DNA of 64,000 nt from Desulfolutivibrio sulfodismutans DSM 3696. GTDB lineage: Bacteria > Desulfobacterota > Desulfovibrionia > Desulfovibrionales > Desulfovibrionaceae. Where the stretch lies: assembly GCF_013376455.1 (NCBI RefSeq), contig NZ_CP045504.1:1777501-1841500 (forward strand). The letters run 5' to 3'. The translations under genes and the position numbers were made by a program. The notes below the pieces were generated by a model. It was not told where the DNA came from, made no database searches, and worked only from the letters and a program-made list of their open reading frames with translations. Position 1 is the first letter of the stretch; each line of letters opens with the position of its first letter. Positions 51,724-61,248 of the stretch are shown here, piece after piece.

Positions 51724-53970
51724 ATGCAAATCCCCCTCGCCGCCATCGCCTCCTTGTGCCGCCGCCTGTTGCGCGGCCGGGGCCTCATCTTCCTGGTCGG
51801 CGTGGCCCTGACCCTGGGCATGGTCGTTTTATACGCCCTGCGCCCCTCCTGGCTCCAGTTCCAGGAACTCAAGCTCTACGACGTGGCCATGCGCCGGGAG
51901 CTCAGAACCGCCCCCAGCGGTCTGCCCGTGGTGGTGGACCTGGACGAAAAAAGCCTGGCCGCCTACGGCCAATGGCCCTGGCCGCGTTTTCGGGTGGCCC
52001 TGCTCCTGGCCAGGCTGAAAGCCGCCGGGGTGTTGGCCGTGGGCATCGACATCGTGTTTGCGGAGGCCGACCGCACCTCCCCCGAAACCATGCGCCGCAT
52101 GTTCCGCGAGGAACTCAAGCTCGACGTGGCCTTCGAGGGCCTGCCGCACGCCCTGGGCGACTACGATTCGGTCCTGGCCGGGGTGCTCCGGGACGGCCCC
52201 TACGTCCTGGGCTATTATCTCGATTTCGAGGCCAGCCGGGATCATCCCTCCGCTTCGGCCTGCACCCTTCCGGCGCTCAAGGCCTCCACCTCCATCGCCC
52301 CCGGGGCCCGGCCCGCCGTCCGCTACCTGCCAAACGCCCAGGACGCCGTCTGCCCCCTGCCCATCCTCCTGGCCACTGCGCCCGGAGCCGGTTTTTTCAA
52401 CACCATCCCCGATCCGGACAACATCGTGCGCCGTTCCCCCATGCTCCTGGGACACGGGGAGGCCGTCCTGCCCAGCCTGTCCCTGGCCACCACCATGCTG
52501 GCCCTGGGGATCAAAAACGCCATGCTGCGCGTGGATCAGGGCGGGGTGGTCGCCCTGACCCTGCCCCTGCCGGACGGCCAAAAACGGAGCATTCCCCTGG
52601 ACGGGCACGGCCGGGTGCTGATCAACTACCGGGGCCCGGGCGGAACCTTTCCGCACGTGAGCGCCGCCGACGTGCTTTCGGGCGCCGTCGATCCCACGGC
52701 CCTGCACGGCAAAATCGCCTTTCTCGGGGCCTCGGCCGCAGGCCTCCGCGACCTTCGGGCCACCCCCCTGGACCGGGCCATGCCCGGGGTGGAGGTCCAC
52801 GCCACCCTGGCGGACATGATCGTCACCGGCGATTTCCTTTTGCGCCCGGACTGGGCCCCAGGGATCGAGGTCTGCGCCACCCTGGCCGTGGGGCTTTTGT
52901 CCGCCGCCCTTTTGGCCTGGACCAGGGCCAAATATCTGCTCGTGCCGTTTGCCGCCCTGGCCCTGGCCATGTGGTTCGGGTCCGCCCAGGCCCTTTCCGC
53001 CCACCGGTTCATCCTTTCCCCCTTTTCCCCCTTGCTGGCGCTTTTCGCCAACTTCATGGCCCTGACCTTTCTCAAGTTCTGGCGCGAGGAACGCCAAAAA
53101 CGCTTCATCCACGCGGCCTTTTCCCACTATCTGCCACCGGCCGTGGTCAACGACCTGGTGGCCTCGCCGGGTCGTCTGACGCTCACCGGCGAGGAACGCG
53201 AGATCACGGTGCTCTTCTCCGACGTGCGCGGCTTCACCACCATGTCCGAAAAGCTCACACCCACCCAGGTGGTGGATCTCCTACACCGCTACCTGACCCC
53301 CATGACCGGCATCATCACCGGGCATATGGGCACCCTGGACAAGTTCATCGGCGACGCCATCATGGCCTTCTGGAACGCCCCCCTGCCCGTCCCCGGCCAC
53401 CAGGCCAAGGCCCTGGCCGCGGCCATGGCCATGCATGAGGAGCTCGACCGCCTCAACGTGGGCTTTCAGGAAAAATACGGGCTGCGCATCGACATCGGCG
53501 TGGGCCTGCATGCCGGAATGGCCCGGGTGGGCAACTTCGGCTCGGAAGACCTCTTCGACTACACGGTCATCGGCGACACCGTGAATCTGTGCTCCCGCCT
53601 GGAAGGGCTGACCAAATACTACAAGAAAAAAATCCTGGTCACGGACGCCATCGCGGCCGCCGCCCCGGACGACATCTTCTTCCAGGAGGTGGACCGGGTG
53701 CGGGTCAAGGGCAAGGCCGAACCCGTGACCATTTTCGCCCCCCTCACCCGCCAGGAATACGAGGCCCGCGCGGGCGAACTGGAAGAATCCGCCGCCGCCC
53801 TGGCCCTGTACCGGGCCGGACGCTTCCCCGAGGCCCTGGCCGCCTACGAAACCCTGGCCGCCGCACACCCCGACGCGATCCACGCCCTCCAGGCCGAACG
53901 CTGCCGGGCCCTGGCCGCCGCGCCGCCCGAAGGACCATGGGACGGCGTTTTCAAGCACACCACCAAATGA
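51724..53970 (+). CDS. CHASE2-domain class III adenylate cyclase
   Basis: 748 residues from the ATG at 51724, chosen because it directly precedes the first membrane segment; the ribosome site is weak. A membrane segment (about 20-40) leads to an extracytoplasmic CHASE2 sensor (about 45-360). Two or three membrane segments follow (about 375-445), then a cyclase domain (about 485-665). The metal aspartates sit in LFSDVRGFTTMSE and KFIGDAIMAFW, and DYTVIGDTVNLCSRLEG holds the adenine-selective residues and transition-state Asn/Arg. A short TPR-like tail closes the protein. It should make cAMP in response to an outside signal. Its stop overlaps the mnmE start by four bases. Confidence 0.9.
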   Translation: MQIPLAAIASLCRRLLRGRGLIFLVGVALTLGMVVLYALRPSWLQFQELKLYDVAMRRELRTAPSGLPVVVDLDEKSLAAYGQWPWPRFRVALLLARLKAAGVLAVGIDIVFAEADRTSPETMRRMFREELKLDVAFEGLPHALGDYDSVLAGVLRDGPYVLGYYLDFEASRDHPSASACTLPALKASTSIAPGARPAVRYLPNAQDAVCPLPILLATAPGAGFFNTIPDPDNIVRRSPMLLGHGEAVLPSLSLATTMLALGIKNAMLRVDQGGVVALTLPLPDGQKRSIPLDGHGRVLINYRGPGGTFPHVSAADVLSGAVDPTALHGKIAFLGASAAGLRDLRATPLDRAMPGVEVHATLADMIVTGDFLLRPDWAPGIEVCATLAVGLLSAALLAWTRAKYLLVPFAALALAMWFGSAQALSAHRFILSPFSPLLALFANFMALTFLKFWREERQKRFIHAAFSHYLPPAVVNDLVASPGRLTLTGEEREITVLFSDVRGFTTMSEKLTPTQVVDLLHRYLTPMTGIITGHMGTLDKFIGDAIMAFWNAPLPVPGHQAKALAAAMAMHEELDRLNVGFQEKYGLRIDIGVGLHAGMARVGNFGSEDLFDYTVIGDTVNLCSRLEGLTKYYKKKILVTDAIAAAAPDDIFFQEVDRVRVKGKAEPVTIFAPLTRQEYEARAGELEESAAALALYRAGRFPEALAAYETLAAAHPDAIHALQAERCRALAAAPPEGPWDGVFKHTTK

Positions 53971-55382
53971 CGACATCCACCTCGCCCCCGGACGCCGACC
54001 GGGACATGATCGTGGCCCGAGCCACCCCCCCCGGCGCGGGCGGCCTGGCCGTGATCCGCCTCAGTGGCCGAGGCTGCCGCCAGACTGCCCTGGCCCTTTT
54101 CCGGTCCTCCCGGCCGAATTTTACGGACCTTCGCCCCTACCGCCTGCACCACGGCCACCTGCACACCCCGGACGGCCGCCGCATTGACGAGGTTCTGGCG
54201 GCGTTCATGCCCGGTCCCGGCTCCTATACCGGCGAGGACACGGTGGAAATCTCCTGCCACGGCGGCCCGGCCACAGCCGCCGCCATCGTGGCCGCCTGCA
54301 TCGCCAAGGGGGCGCGTCCGGCCGGTCCCGGGGAGTTCACCCTGCGGGCCTTCTTAAACGGCCGCATGGACCTGTCCCAGGCCCAGGCCGTGGCCGAGCT
54401 CATCGCCGCCGCCACGCCGGTCCAGGCCGACATGGCCCTGGCCCGCCTTGACGGGGCCATGGGCCGCCTGGCCCGGGAGCTGCGCCAGGGATTGGAGGCC
54501 CTGCGGGCCGGGGTCTGTCTGGCCGTGGATTTCCCCGAGGAGGACGTGGAGTGTCTGTCCCGGGAGGAATTCGCCGCCCGGGCGGCCGACGTTTCAGACA
54601 GGATTCGGAAGCTTTTGGAGGCCAACCGCCGGGCCAGGCCGTTTCGCGAGGGCGCGTCCGTGGTTCTCTTCGGACGGGTCAACGCCGGAAAATCACGTCT
54701 GTTCAACGCCCTTTTAGGCCGCGAACGGGCCATCGTCACCGGGGTTCCCGGCACCACAAGGGACTACCTGGAGGAAACCCTGGACCTTTCCGGCATGCCC
54801 GTGCGCCTGACGGACACGGCGGGCCTTCGCGAAACCGGGGATGAGGCCGAGGCCGTCGGCCGGGACCGGGGGGAAAAGCGGGTCAAGGCGGCTGAACTGG
54901 CCCTTTTCGTGGTGGACGGCGCACATCCCCTGGCCGACGGCGACGACGACGCCCGGGAGCTGGCCCTGGCCAGAACCCTCGGCCCGGCCCGGGTCATGGC
55001 CGTGGCCAACAAGGCCGACCTGCCGCCCGGCGACCCCGATCCGGCTGCCGTCCTGGCGGACATGGGGTTTGAGACGATCCGGGTTTCGGCCAGGACGGGC
55101 GCGGGGCTTGACGCCCTGGCGGCCGCCATGGAACACCGCCTGGGCGCGGGCTATGCCCCGGCCGTGGACGACGTGGTCCCCAACCAGCGCGAGGCCGCCG
55201 CCCTGTCCCAGGCCCTGGACGAACTCGCCGACCTGTCCCGGGACATCGACAGCGGCGTCCCCTACGATCTCCTGGGCGTGCGCCTGGAGACGGCCTGCGC
55301 GGCGCTCTCCGACATCACCGGCGAGATGACCCCGGACGCGGTGCTGGCCTCTATTTTCGAAACCTTTTGCATCGGCAAATAA
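53967..55382 (+). CDS. mnmE: tRNA modification GTPase MnmE (TrmE)
   Basis: 471 residues from the ATG at 53967, coupled to the cyclase gene by an ATGA overlap. With MnmG it modifies wobble uridine 34 of certain tRNAs. The N-terminal folate-binding domain (MIVARATPPGAGGLAVIRLSG, PGSYTGEDTVEISCHGG) is followed by a helical domain and an inserted GTPase domain with GRVNAGKS near 236-243, GTTRDYLEE, DTAGLRET and NKAD. The protein ends in the catalytic FCIGK. All features are intact. Confidence 0.98.
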   Translation: MTTSTSPPDADRDMIVARATPPGAGGLAVIRLSGRGCRQTALALFRSSRPNFTDLRPYRLHHGHLHTPDGRRIDEVLAAFMPGPGSYTGEDTVEISCHGGPATAAAIVAACIAKGARPAGPGEFTLRAFLNGRMDLSQAQAVAELIAAATPVQADMALARLDGAMGRLARELRQGLEALRAGVCLAVDFPEEDVECLSREEFAARAADVSDRIRKLLEANRRARPFREGASVVLFGRVNAGKSRLFNALLGRERAIVTGVPGTTRDYLEETLDLSGMPVRLTDTAGLRETGDEAEAVGRDRGEKRVKAAELALFVVDGAHPLADGDDDARELALARTLGPARVMAVANKADLPPGDPDPAAVLADMGFETIRVSARTGAGLDALAAAMEHRLGAGYAPAVDDVVPNQREAAALSQALDELADLSRDIDSGVPYDLLGVRLETACAALSDITGEMTPDAVLASIFETFCIGK

Positions 55383-55459
55383 TCCCGCCGCGTCCGTCAC
55401 GATCCGGCCCGGCGGGCGCAGGGTTCCGCCTTTCCGCAATCCGGCACGAAGGAGTTGCA

Positions 55460-56308
55460 ATGCTTGAGCAGACGTTTTGCCACCTGTCCGGCATCGGCGA
55501 GGTCACGGAACGCCGCCTGTGGGAGCGCGGCGTGACCTCGTGGGACGGCCTGGCCGACACGGCCCCCGGGACGGCAGGCCGCAACACCGCCCTGTGGCGC
55601 GACGAGCTTTCCCTCTCCCGCGAGCGTCTGGCCGCCGGGGATGCCGCTTTTTTCAGTGACAGGCTGCGCCCGGGCGACACCTGGCGGATCTTCCCGGCAT
55701 TCCAGGGCAAGGTGGCCTATGTGGACATCGAAACCGACGGCGGCCCGCAGCAGATCGTCACCGCCGTGGCCCTTTACGACGGCCAAAACGCCCGGACCTA
55801 CGCCAGGGGCCGCAACCTGGACGACTTTGCTGCCGACATTGCCCGTTATCCGGTGATCGTGACCTACAACGGGCGCTGCTTCGACGTGCCGGTCTTGACC
55901 CGCAACCTGGGCATCAGCCTGCCCCAGGCCCACATCGACCTGCGCTGCGTCCTGGGCCGCCTGGGCATCAAAGGGGGACTCAAGTCCTGCGAAAAACGCT
56001 TTGGCATCGGCCGGGGCGACCTCGACGGCGTGGACGGCTACTTCGCCGTCATCCTGTGGCAGGAATACGAACGTACCGGCGACGAGGCCGTCCTGGAAAC
56101 GCTTTTGGCCTACAACGCCGCCGACGTCATCGGCCTTGAAACCCTGCTCATCCACGCTGTCAACGCCTGCCTCCTGGAAACGCCCTTCGCCCACCTGCAC
56201 TCCCTGCCCGTGCCGCGGCCCGGCCACAATCCGCACCAGCCCGATACCTCCGTCCTGCGTCGCCTGGCCGGACGCTACCTGGGCGGCCGCCCCGGCGGCT
56301 GGCGATAG
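55460..56308 (+). CDS. RNase H-like (DEDD, YprB-type) exonuclease domain protein
   Basis: 282 residues from the ATG at 55460 (GAAGGAG upstream). A helix-hairpin-like start (FCHLSGIGEVTERRLWERGV) leads to a DEDD-type nuclease fold: VAYVDIETDGG near 95-105 (first Asp and Glu), TYNGRCFDVPVL near 137 (second Asp) and AYNAADVIGLETL near 220 (third Asp). This matches the YprB/RNase H-like family often annotated in this lineage. The substrate is unknown. Lies between mnmE and an ABC importer with its own ribosome site. Confidence 0.85.
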   Translation: MLEQTFCHLSGIGEVTERRLWERGVTSWDGLADTAPGTAGRNTALWRDELSLSRERLAAGDAAFFSDRLRPGDTWRIFPAFQGKVAYVDIETDGGPQQIVTAVALYDGQNARTYARGRNLDDFAADIARYPVIVTYNGRCFDVPVLTRNLGISLPQAHIDLRCVLGRLGIKGGLKSCEKRFGIGRGDLDGVDGYFAVILWQEYERTGDEAVLETLLAYNAADVIGLETLLIHAVNACLLETPFAHLHSLPVPRPGHNPHQPDTSVLRRLAGRYLGGRPGGWR

Positions 56309-56453
56309 CAGGGAGCGCGCCTGCGGAGACAAGGGGGCCCGGGACGGCAGCCCCGGTTGCGGGCAGCTTGCCGAACCCCGTTTTTTTTGGCAGGAATCAT
56401 CTTTTTCGGGACGCGACCGTCCCGTCGCCAAACCGTCACCCAAGGAGACGTCC

Positions 56454-57635
56454 ATGAAACGCGCCATTTGGTGTCTGGCCGCCCTGTTCGCGGTCCTATC
56501 GCTTGTACCCGGGCCGGTTCGGGCTGCGGACGAACCGTTCACGTTCGGCCTGCTTTTGGTCGGGCCGTACAATGACAAGGGCTACAGCCAGGCCCAGTAC
56601 GAGGGCGGCAGGTATGTGGAGGAGAAGCTTCCCGGCTCGAAGATGATCTATCTGGACAAGGTCAATCCGGCGGATCGTCCCGGCGTGACCATTCCCCAGT
56701 TGGTGGACGATCTGGCGGCCAAGGGGGCCAAGATGATCCTGGCCGGTTCCGACGACATGAAGGACGGCATCCGCGAGGCGGCGGCGGCCCATCCGGAGAT
56801 TGCCTTCGTGCATGTCTCGGGTGACGACGTGCTCACGGGCAAGGCCCCGAAGAATCTGGGCAACGTGTTCGGCCGCATGGAATACGGCAAGATGATGGCC
56901 GGGTTTGCGGCGGCCATGGCCACCAAGACCGGCAAGATCGCCTACCTGGGGCCGCTGATCAACGACGAGACCCGCCGTCTGGCGGCCTCGGTGTACCTGG
57001 GCGCGCGCTACGCCTGGGAGAAGGTGCTGAACAAGCCCGCCAAGGATCTTCAATTCAAGGTGAGCTGGATCGGGTTCTGGTTCAACATCCCCGGGGTCAC
57101 CTCCGACCCCAACCAGGTGGCGGCGGCCTTTTTCGACGGCGGCTACGACGTGGTGGTCTCGGGCATCGACACCCCCGAGGCGCTCATTGTGGCCAAGCAG
57201 AAACAAGGGGCCGGGGCTGACGTGCATGCCGTGTCCTACGACTACAAGCTGGCCTGCCAGGGCTACGACGCCGTGTGCCTGGGCGTGCCGTATTTCAACT
57301 GGGGCCCGGAGTTTCTCAAACTGGTCACGCAGGGCAAGGCCGGGAAGTTCGTGCCTGCCTTCGAGTGGCTGGCCCCTGATTTCGCTGACATCAACAACCC
57401 GGACACCTCGATTGTGGGCTATGCCGAGGGCGCGGCCCTGTCTGCGGCGGCCAGGGCGGAACTGAAGAAGTTCGTGGCCGACCTGGGCGCGGGCAAGGCG
57501 GAGCTTTTTGCGGGACCGCTGAACTACCAGGACGGATCGGTGTTCCTGAAGGCCGGGGAGAAGGCCACGGACAAGCAGATCTGGTTTCTGCCGCAGCTTC
57601 TGGAAGGCATGGACGGACAAAGCGTGGCCAAATAG
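56454..57635 (+). CDS. BMP-family substrate-binding protein of an ABC importer
   Basis: 393 residues (AAGGAG before the ATG). Signal peptide ending VRAADEP near 25, without a lipobox, so probably a soluble periplasmic protein and not the lipoprotein found in many relatives. The BMP fold shows GLLLVGPYNDKGYSQAQYEG, ILAGSDDMKDGIREAA, IAFVHVSGDD, NVFGRMEYGKMMAGF and VVSGIDTPEAL. Known relatives bind purine nucleosides. It is the first gene of a four-gene transporter operon, 32 bases before the ATPase gene. The substrate is inferred from the family. Confidence 0.92.
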   Translation: MKRAIWCLAALFAVLSLVPGPVRAADEPFTFGLLLVGPYNDKGYSQAQYEGGRYVEEKLPGSKMIYLDKVNPADRPGVTIPQLVDDLAAKGAKMILAGSDDMKDGIREAAAAHPEIAFVHVSGDDVLTGKAPKNLGNVFGRMEYGKMMAGFAAAMATKTGKIAYLGPLINDETRRLAASVYLGARYAWEKVLNKPAKDLQFKVSWIGFWFNIPGVTSDPNQVAAAFFDGGYDVVVSGIDTPEALIVAKQKQGAGADVHAVSYDYKLACQGYDAVCLGVPYFNWGPEFLKLVTQGKAGKFVPAFEWLAPDFADINNPDTSIVGYAEGAALSAAARAELKKFVADLGAGKAELFAGPLNYQDGSVFLKAGEKATDKQIWFLPQLLEGMDGQSVAK

Positions 57636-57667
57636 GCCCGCACGAATTGTGAACCGGGGACGCCGCC

Positions 57668-59209
57668 GTGGACGTTTTCTTGTCGCACATCACGAAACGC
57701 TACGGCCGCATCCTGGCCAACGACGGCGTCACCGTGGCCCTGAAACCGGGCCGTATCCATGGACTGTTGGGTGAAAACGGGGCCGGCAAGAGCACGCTCA
57801 TGCGCGTTCTCGCCGGCCACGTCATGTGCGACGACGGGTTCCTTGAGGTGGACGGCGTCCGGCACGCCGGACTGACCCCGGGGGCGGCCATGGGCCTGGG
57901 CATCGGCATGCTCAGCCAGGATCCCCTGGACTTTCCGCCGCTTGCCGCCTGGGAGAATTTCACCCTGGGCGGACGCCCCCGGACCCGGAAACAGGCCCGG
58001 GACCGGCTGGCGGAGCTCTCGGAGAGCCTGGGGTTTACGCTTCGTCCGGACGATCCCGTGGAACGCTTCACCGTGGCCGAGCGGCAGCAGTTGGAGCTGG
58101 CCCGGCTCATGGACGCCGACGTCCGGCTGCTGATTCTGGACGAGCCCACCACGGGCATCTCCCCCGAGCAAAAAGACATCCTTTTCCGCATCCTGCGAGA
58201 TTTCGCGGCCAATAAGGGCCGCATCGTGATCCTGGTGACCCACAAGCTGCCCGAGGCCGAGGAGCTGTGCCACGAAGTCCTGGTCATGCGCCGGGGGCGG
58301 CTCGTGGGCAGTTTTGAGCCGCCCTACGACGCAGGCATTTTGCTGGAGACCATGTTCGGCCCCGAGGCGGCCAAGGCCGCAACCGAACCGGAGATCACCG
58401 GCCAGGCCGCCATGGCGGCGATCCGGGTCCGGGAGGCGGCGGCGCCGCACAAGGCCCAGGCCCCAGCCCTGGCCGAGCTGGCGGACGTGGCCTTTTCCGA
58501 CGAGAAATCCGCCCTGCCCCCGGTCAGCCTCGCCCTGCGCCCGGGCGAGGTGGTGGGCGTGGCCGGGGTGGCCGGGGGCGGCCAGGAGCTTTTTTTGCGC
58601 GGCCTGGCCGGGCTGGCCCGGATACGCAGCGGCCGGTACGGGTTGGGCGGCGCGGACATGCGCGGCCGGACCATGGCCGCCTTTTCCCGGGCCGGGGTGC
58701 ATTTTTTGCCCGCCTCGCGCATGGAGGAGGGCCTCTTCCCGGGCCTGTCCCTGGCCGATCACGCCCGGCTGGGCTTCCCCGACGAAAAAGGCGACATCCG
58801 CGACCTGTTTTCGCGCCGCTTCGTGGACCGTTTCCATGTGCCCGACCAGCCTGGGGCCCCGGCCGCCTCCCTGTCCGGCGGCAACCAGCAGCGGCTGCTT
58901 TTGTCGCTGATTCCGGACAACACCCGGCTGCTGGTGGCCGAAAGCCCCACCCGGGGGCTGGACGTGGCCTCCTGCGCCCAGGTATGGGAGCATCTGCACG
59001 CCCTGGCCGCCCAAGGGACCGCCGTGGTCTTCTCCTCGGAAGACCTGGACGAAATTCTGGCCCGCTCCGGGCGCATCCTGGTCTTCTACAACCGCCGCCT
59101 GGCGGCCGACACGCCCGCCGCCGGGCAGACCGTGCGCGGCCTGGGCCGACACATGACCGGCCGGGTCGGGCAAACCGCCGCCCAAGCCCTGTCTGACGCG
59201 AAACCATGA
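57668..59209 (+). CDS. Double-domain ATPase of the BMP-type ABC importer
   Basis: 513 residues from a GTG. Two fused nucleotide-binding domains, as in sugar and nucleoside importers. Domain 1 has an intact P-loop (LLGENGAGKST, about 33-43) and Walker B (LLILDEPTTG, about 154), but its signature reads FTVAERQQL. Domain 2 has a clear signature (ASLSGGNQQRL, about 401) but its P-loop is degenerate (GVAGGGQEL, no GKS). This asymmetry is usual for the class and leaves one composite active site. Overlaps the next gene by four bases. Confidence 0.93.
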   Translation: MDVFLSHITKRYGRILANDGVTVALKPGRIHGLLGENGAGKSTLMRVLAGHVMCDDGFLEVDGVRHAGLTPGAAMGLGIGMLSQDPLDFPPLAAWENFTLGGRPRTRKQARDRLAELSESLGFTLRPDDPVERFTVAERQQLELARLMDADVRLLILDEPTTGISPEQKDILFRILRDFAANKGRIVILVTHKLPEAEELCHEVLVMRRGRLVGSFEPPYDAGILLETMFGPEAAKAATEPEITGQAAMAAIRVREAAAPHKAQAPALAELADVAFSDEKSALPPVSLALRPGEVVGVAGVAGGGQELFLRGLAGLARIRSGRYGLGGADMRGRTMAAFSRAGVHFLPASRMEEGLFPGLSLADHARLGFPDEKGDIRDLFSRRFVDRFHVPDQPGAPAASLSGGNQQRLLLSLIPDNTRLLVAESPTRGLDVASCAQVWEHLHALAAQGTAVVFSSEDLDEILARSGRILVFYNRRLAADTPAAGQTVRGLGRHMTGRVGQTAAQALSDAKP

Positions 59210-60249
59210 AAAGCCCCTCCCCTGCATCCATCAACATCCTGTCGGCCCTGGCCCTGGCCCTGGCCGTGACCCTGGCCGTGCTTTTTTTTGCGGGCGCGCC
59301 GCCCCTGACCACCCTAGCCGTGCTGTTCGGCGGCGGGCTCGATTCCACGGCCTCGCTGCTCAAGACCTTTTCCTCCTTCATCCCGCTTTTTTTGTGCGCC
59401 ACGGCGCTTTTGGCCACCTATGCCGCCGGGCTGTGGAACATCGGCGTGGAGGGGCAGATCACGCTGGGGGCGGTGTTCGCGGCGGGTTTTTTGCGCCTGC
59501 CCGACCCGGGGAGCTTCCCCCCTGTCCTGGCCCTGATCCTGGCCCTGGCCGCGGCCTTTGCGGGCGGGGCGCTGTGGGCGCTTTTGGCCGGGGCGCTCCG
59601 GGTCTACGGCCGGGTGCATGAAATCTTTTCGGGGCTTGGGCTCAATTTCGCGGCCACCGGGGTGACTCTGTGGCTGATCCTTGGGCCCTGGAAACGGGCC
59701 GGGATGGCCTCCTTAAGCGGCACGGAACCCCTGCCCGAGGCCTTCCGCCTGCCCGGGTTCGCCGGGAAACCGGCCAGCATGGCCGGGCTGGTCCTGGCCG
59801 TGGCCGCCTTCGTGGCGGTGGTCTGGCTGCTTAAGCGCACCACCTGGGGGCTCAGACTGGCCGCCGTGCGACAAAACCTCAAGGCCGCCCGGCTCATCGG
59901 GCTTTCCCCGAAACGGCGGCTGCTTGAGGCCATGGGCCTGTGCGGCGGGTTGGCGGGGCTGGCCGGGGGACTTTTGGTCACGGGCCTCTACCACCGCCTG
60001 ATCCCCTCCATCTCCGGAAATTTCGGCTACACCGCCATCTTGGCCGTGCTCATGGTGTCCCTGGCGCCCGTCTTCGTGCCCGTGTCCTGCTTTTTCTTCG
60101 CCGTGCTCCTGGCCGGGGCGGTGCAATTGCCCATGGCCCTGGAGCTGGATTCGTCCTTAAGCGGCGTCATCCAGGGGGTTTTGGTGCTGGCCTTCCTGGC
60201 CGCCGGGCGCATGGGCATAGGCGGCAGGCTCACGGGGGATAAAACCTGA
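59206..60249 (+). CDS. ABC importer permease 1 (BMP/nucleoside type)
   Basis: 347 residues with eight to ten membrane segments. The conserved loop TYAAGLWNIGVEGQITLGAVFA and LRLAAVRQNLKAARLIGLSP are family marks of the BPD_transp_2 permeases that work with BMP binding proteins. ATGA overlap with the ATPase gene and TGATG overlap with the second permease show strict coupling. Confidence 0.93.
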   Translation: MKSPSPASINILSALALALAVTLAVLFFAGAPPLTTLAVLFGGGLDSTASLLKTFSSFIPLFLCATALLATYAAGLWNIGVEGQITLGAVFAAGFLRLPDPGSFPPVLALILALAAAFAGGALWALLAGALRVYGRVHEIFSGLGLNFAATGVTLWLILGPWKRAGMASLSGTEPLPEAFRLPGFAGKPASMAGLVLAVAAFVAVVWLLKRTTWGLRLAAVRQNLKAARLIGLSPKRRLLEAMGLCGGLAGLAGGLLVTGLYHRLIPSISGNFGYTAILAVLMVSLAPVFVPVSCFFFAVLLAGAVQLPMALELDSSLSGVIQGVLVLAFLAAGRMGIGGRLTGDKT

Positions 60250-61229
60250 TGGACGTCTTCGCCGCCACCCTGGCCGCCGTGCTCTTCGCCGGGGCCCCCC
60301 TGGCCCTGGCCGCCCTGGGCGAGACGTTGTCCGAGCGGGCCGGGGTCATCAACCTGTCCGTGGACGGGACCGTGCTTTTTTCGGCCATGGCCGCCTTCGT
60401 GACGGCCCGGGCCACGGGCGACGCCTGGGTCGGCATGCTCGGCGGGGCCGTGGCCGGGGCCTTCGTGGCCGGGGTGCTGGCCGTGGTCGGGCTTTGGCTG
60501 CGCGCCCCCATCCTGGCCGTGGGGTTCATCCTGACCCTTTTATGCCGCGACCTGGCCTATTTCCTGGGCCACGCCCACGCCCGCCAGCCCGGCCCGGACC
60601 TTGGGGTGTGGACCATCCCGGGGCTTGCCGACATCCCTTTTGCGGGCACGGTCATCGGCCGCCAGAGCCCGGTGGTGTACCTCAGCATCGTGGCCGTGGC
60701 GGCGGCCTCGTTTTTCCTGTACCGCACCCGGGCCGGACTGCGCCTGCGCGCCGCCGGGGAGTCCCCGCGCGCGGCGTTCGCCCGGGGCATCCCGGTGGAA
60801 CGCTTGAAAGTCCTGTACTGTCTGGCGGGAGGGGCCTTTTCCGGGCTGGCCGGGGCGGCCTATTCGCTGGGGGTCAAGCCCGGCTGGGGCCATCCCCAGG
60901 GGGCCGAGGGCGCGGGCTGGATCGCCCTGGCCATCGTCATCTTCGGCGGCTGGCGGCCGTCGCGGGTGGTGCTCGGGGCCTATTTCTTCGCGCTCATCCA
61001 GGTCATGGGCATCCACCTCCAGGACGTCCTGCCCGGGCTTTCCAGCACGCTGTTCCAGATCGCGCCTTTTCCGGTCATGATCCTGACCCTGCTTTTCATC
61101 AATATCCGCCGCTCCGGACGTTTCCGCGACGCGGTGCAAAACGTCCCCCTCCTGGGACGCCTGGCCGGGAAACCGCCGGCCGGAGCCCCCGGGGCCCTGG
61201 CCGGGGTTCTGGACCAGGATGCGGCCTAA
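60249..61229 (+). CDS. ABC importer permease 2 (BMP/nucleoside type)
   Basis: 326 residues with eight or more membrane segments. Family marks are LGETLSERAGVINLSVDGT near the start and LRLRAAGESPRAAFARGIP in the cytoplasmic loop. Pairs with the first permease as a heterodimer. It completes the binding protein, ATPase and two-permease set. The flippase gene follows after 19 bases. Confidence 0.93.
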   Translation: MDVFAATLAAVLFAGAPLALAALGETLSERAGVINLSVDGTVLFSAMAAFVTARATGDAWVGMLGGAVAGAFVAGVLAVVGLWLRAPILAVGFILTLLCRDLAYFLGHAHARQPGPDLGVWTIPGLADIPFAGTVIGRQSPVVYLSIVAVAAASFFLYRTRAGLRLRAAGESPRAAFARGIPVERLKVLYCLAGGAFSGLAGAAYSLGVKPGWGHPQGAEGAGWIALAIVIFGGWRPSRVVLGAYFFALIQVMGIHLQDVLPGLSSTLFQIAPFPVMILTLLFINIRRSGRFRDAVQNVPLLGRLAGKPPAGAPGALAGVLDQDAA

Positions 61230-61248
61230 GCCGCCGCACGCAGGAACC

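Noticed and set aside
58500-58640. ABC ATPase domain 2 as broken because its P-loop lacks GKS
   Set aside because: A degenerate second P-loop with an intact second signature is normal for fused importers of this class, so it is not evidence of decay.
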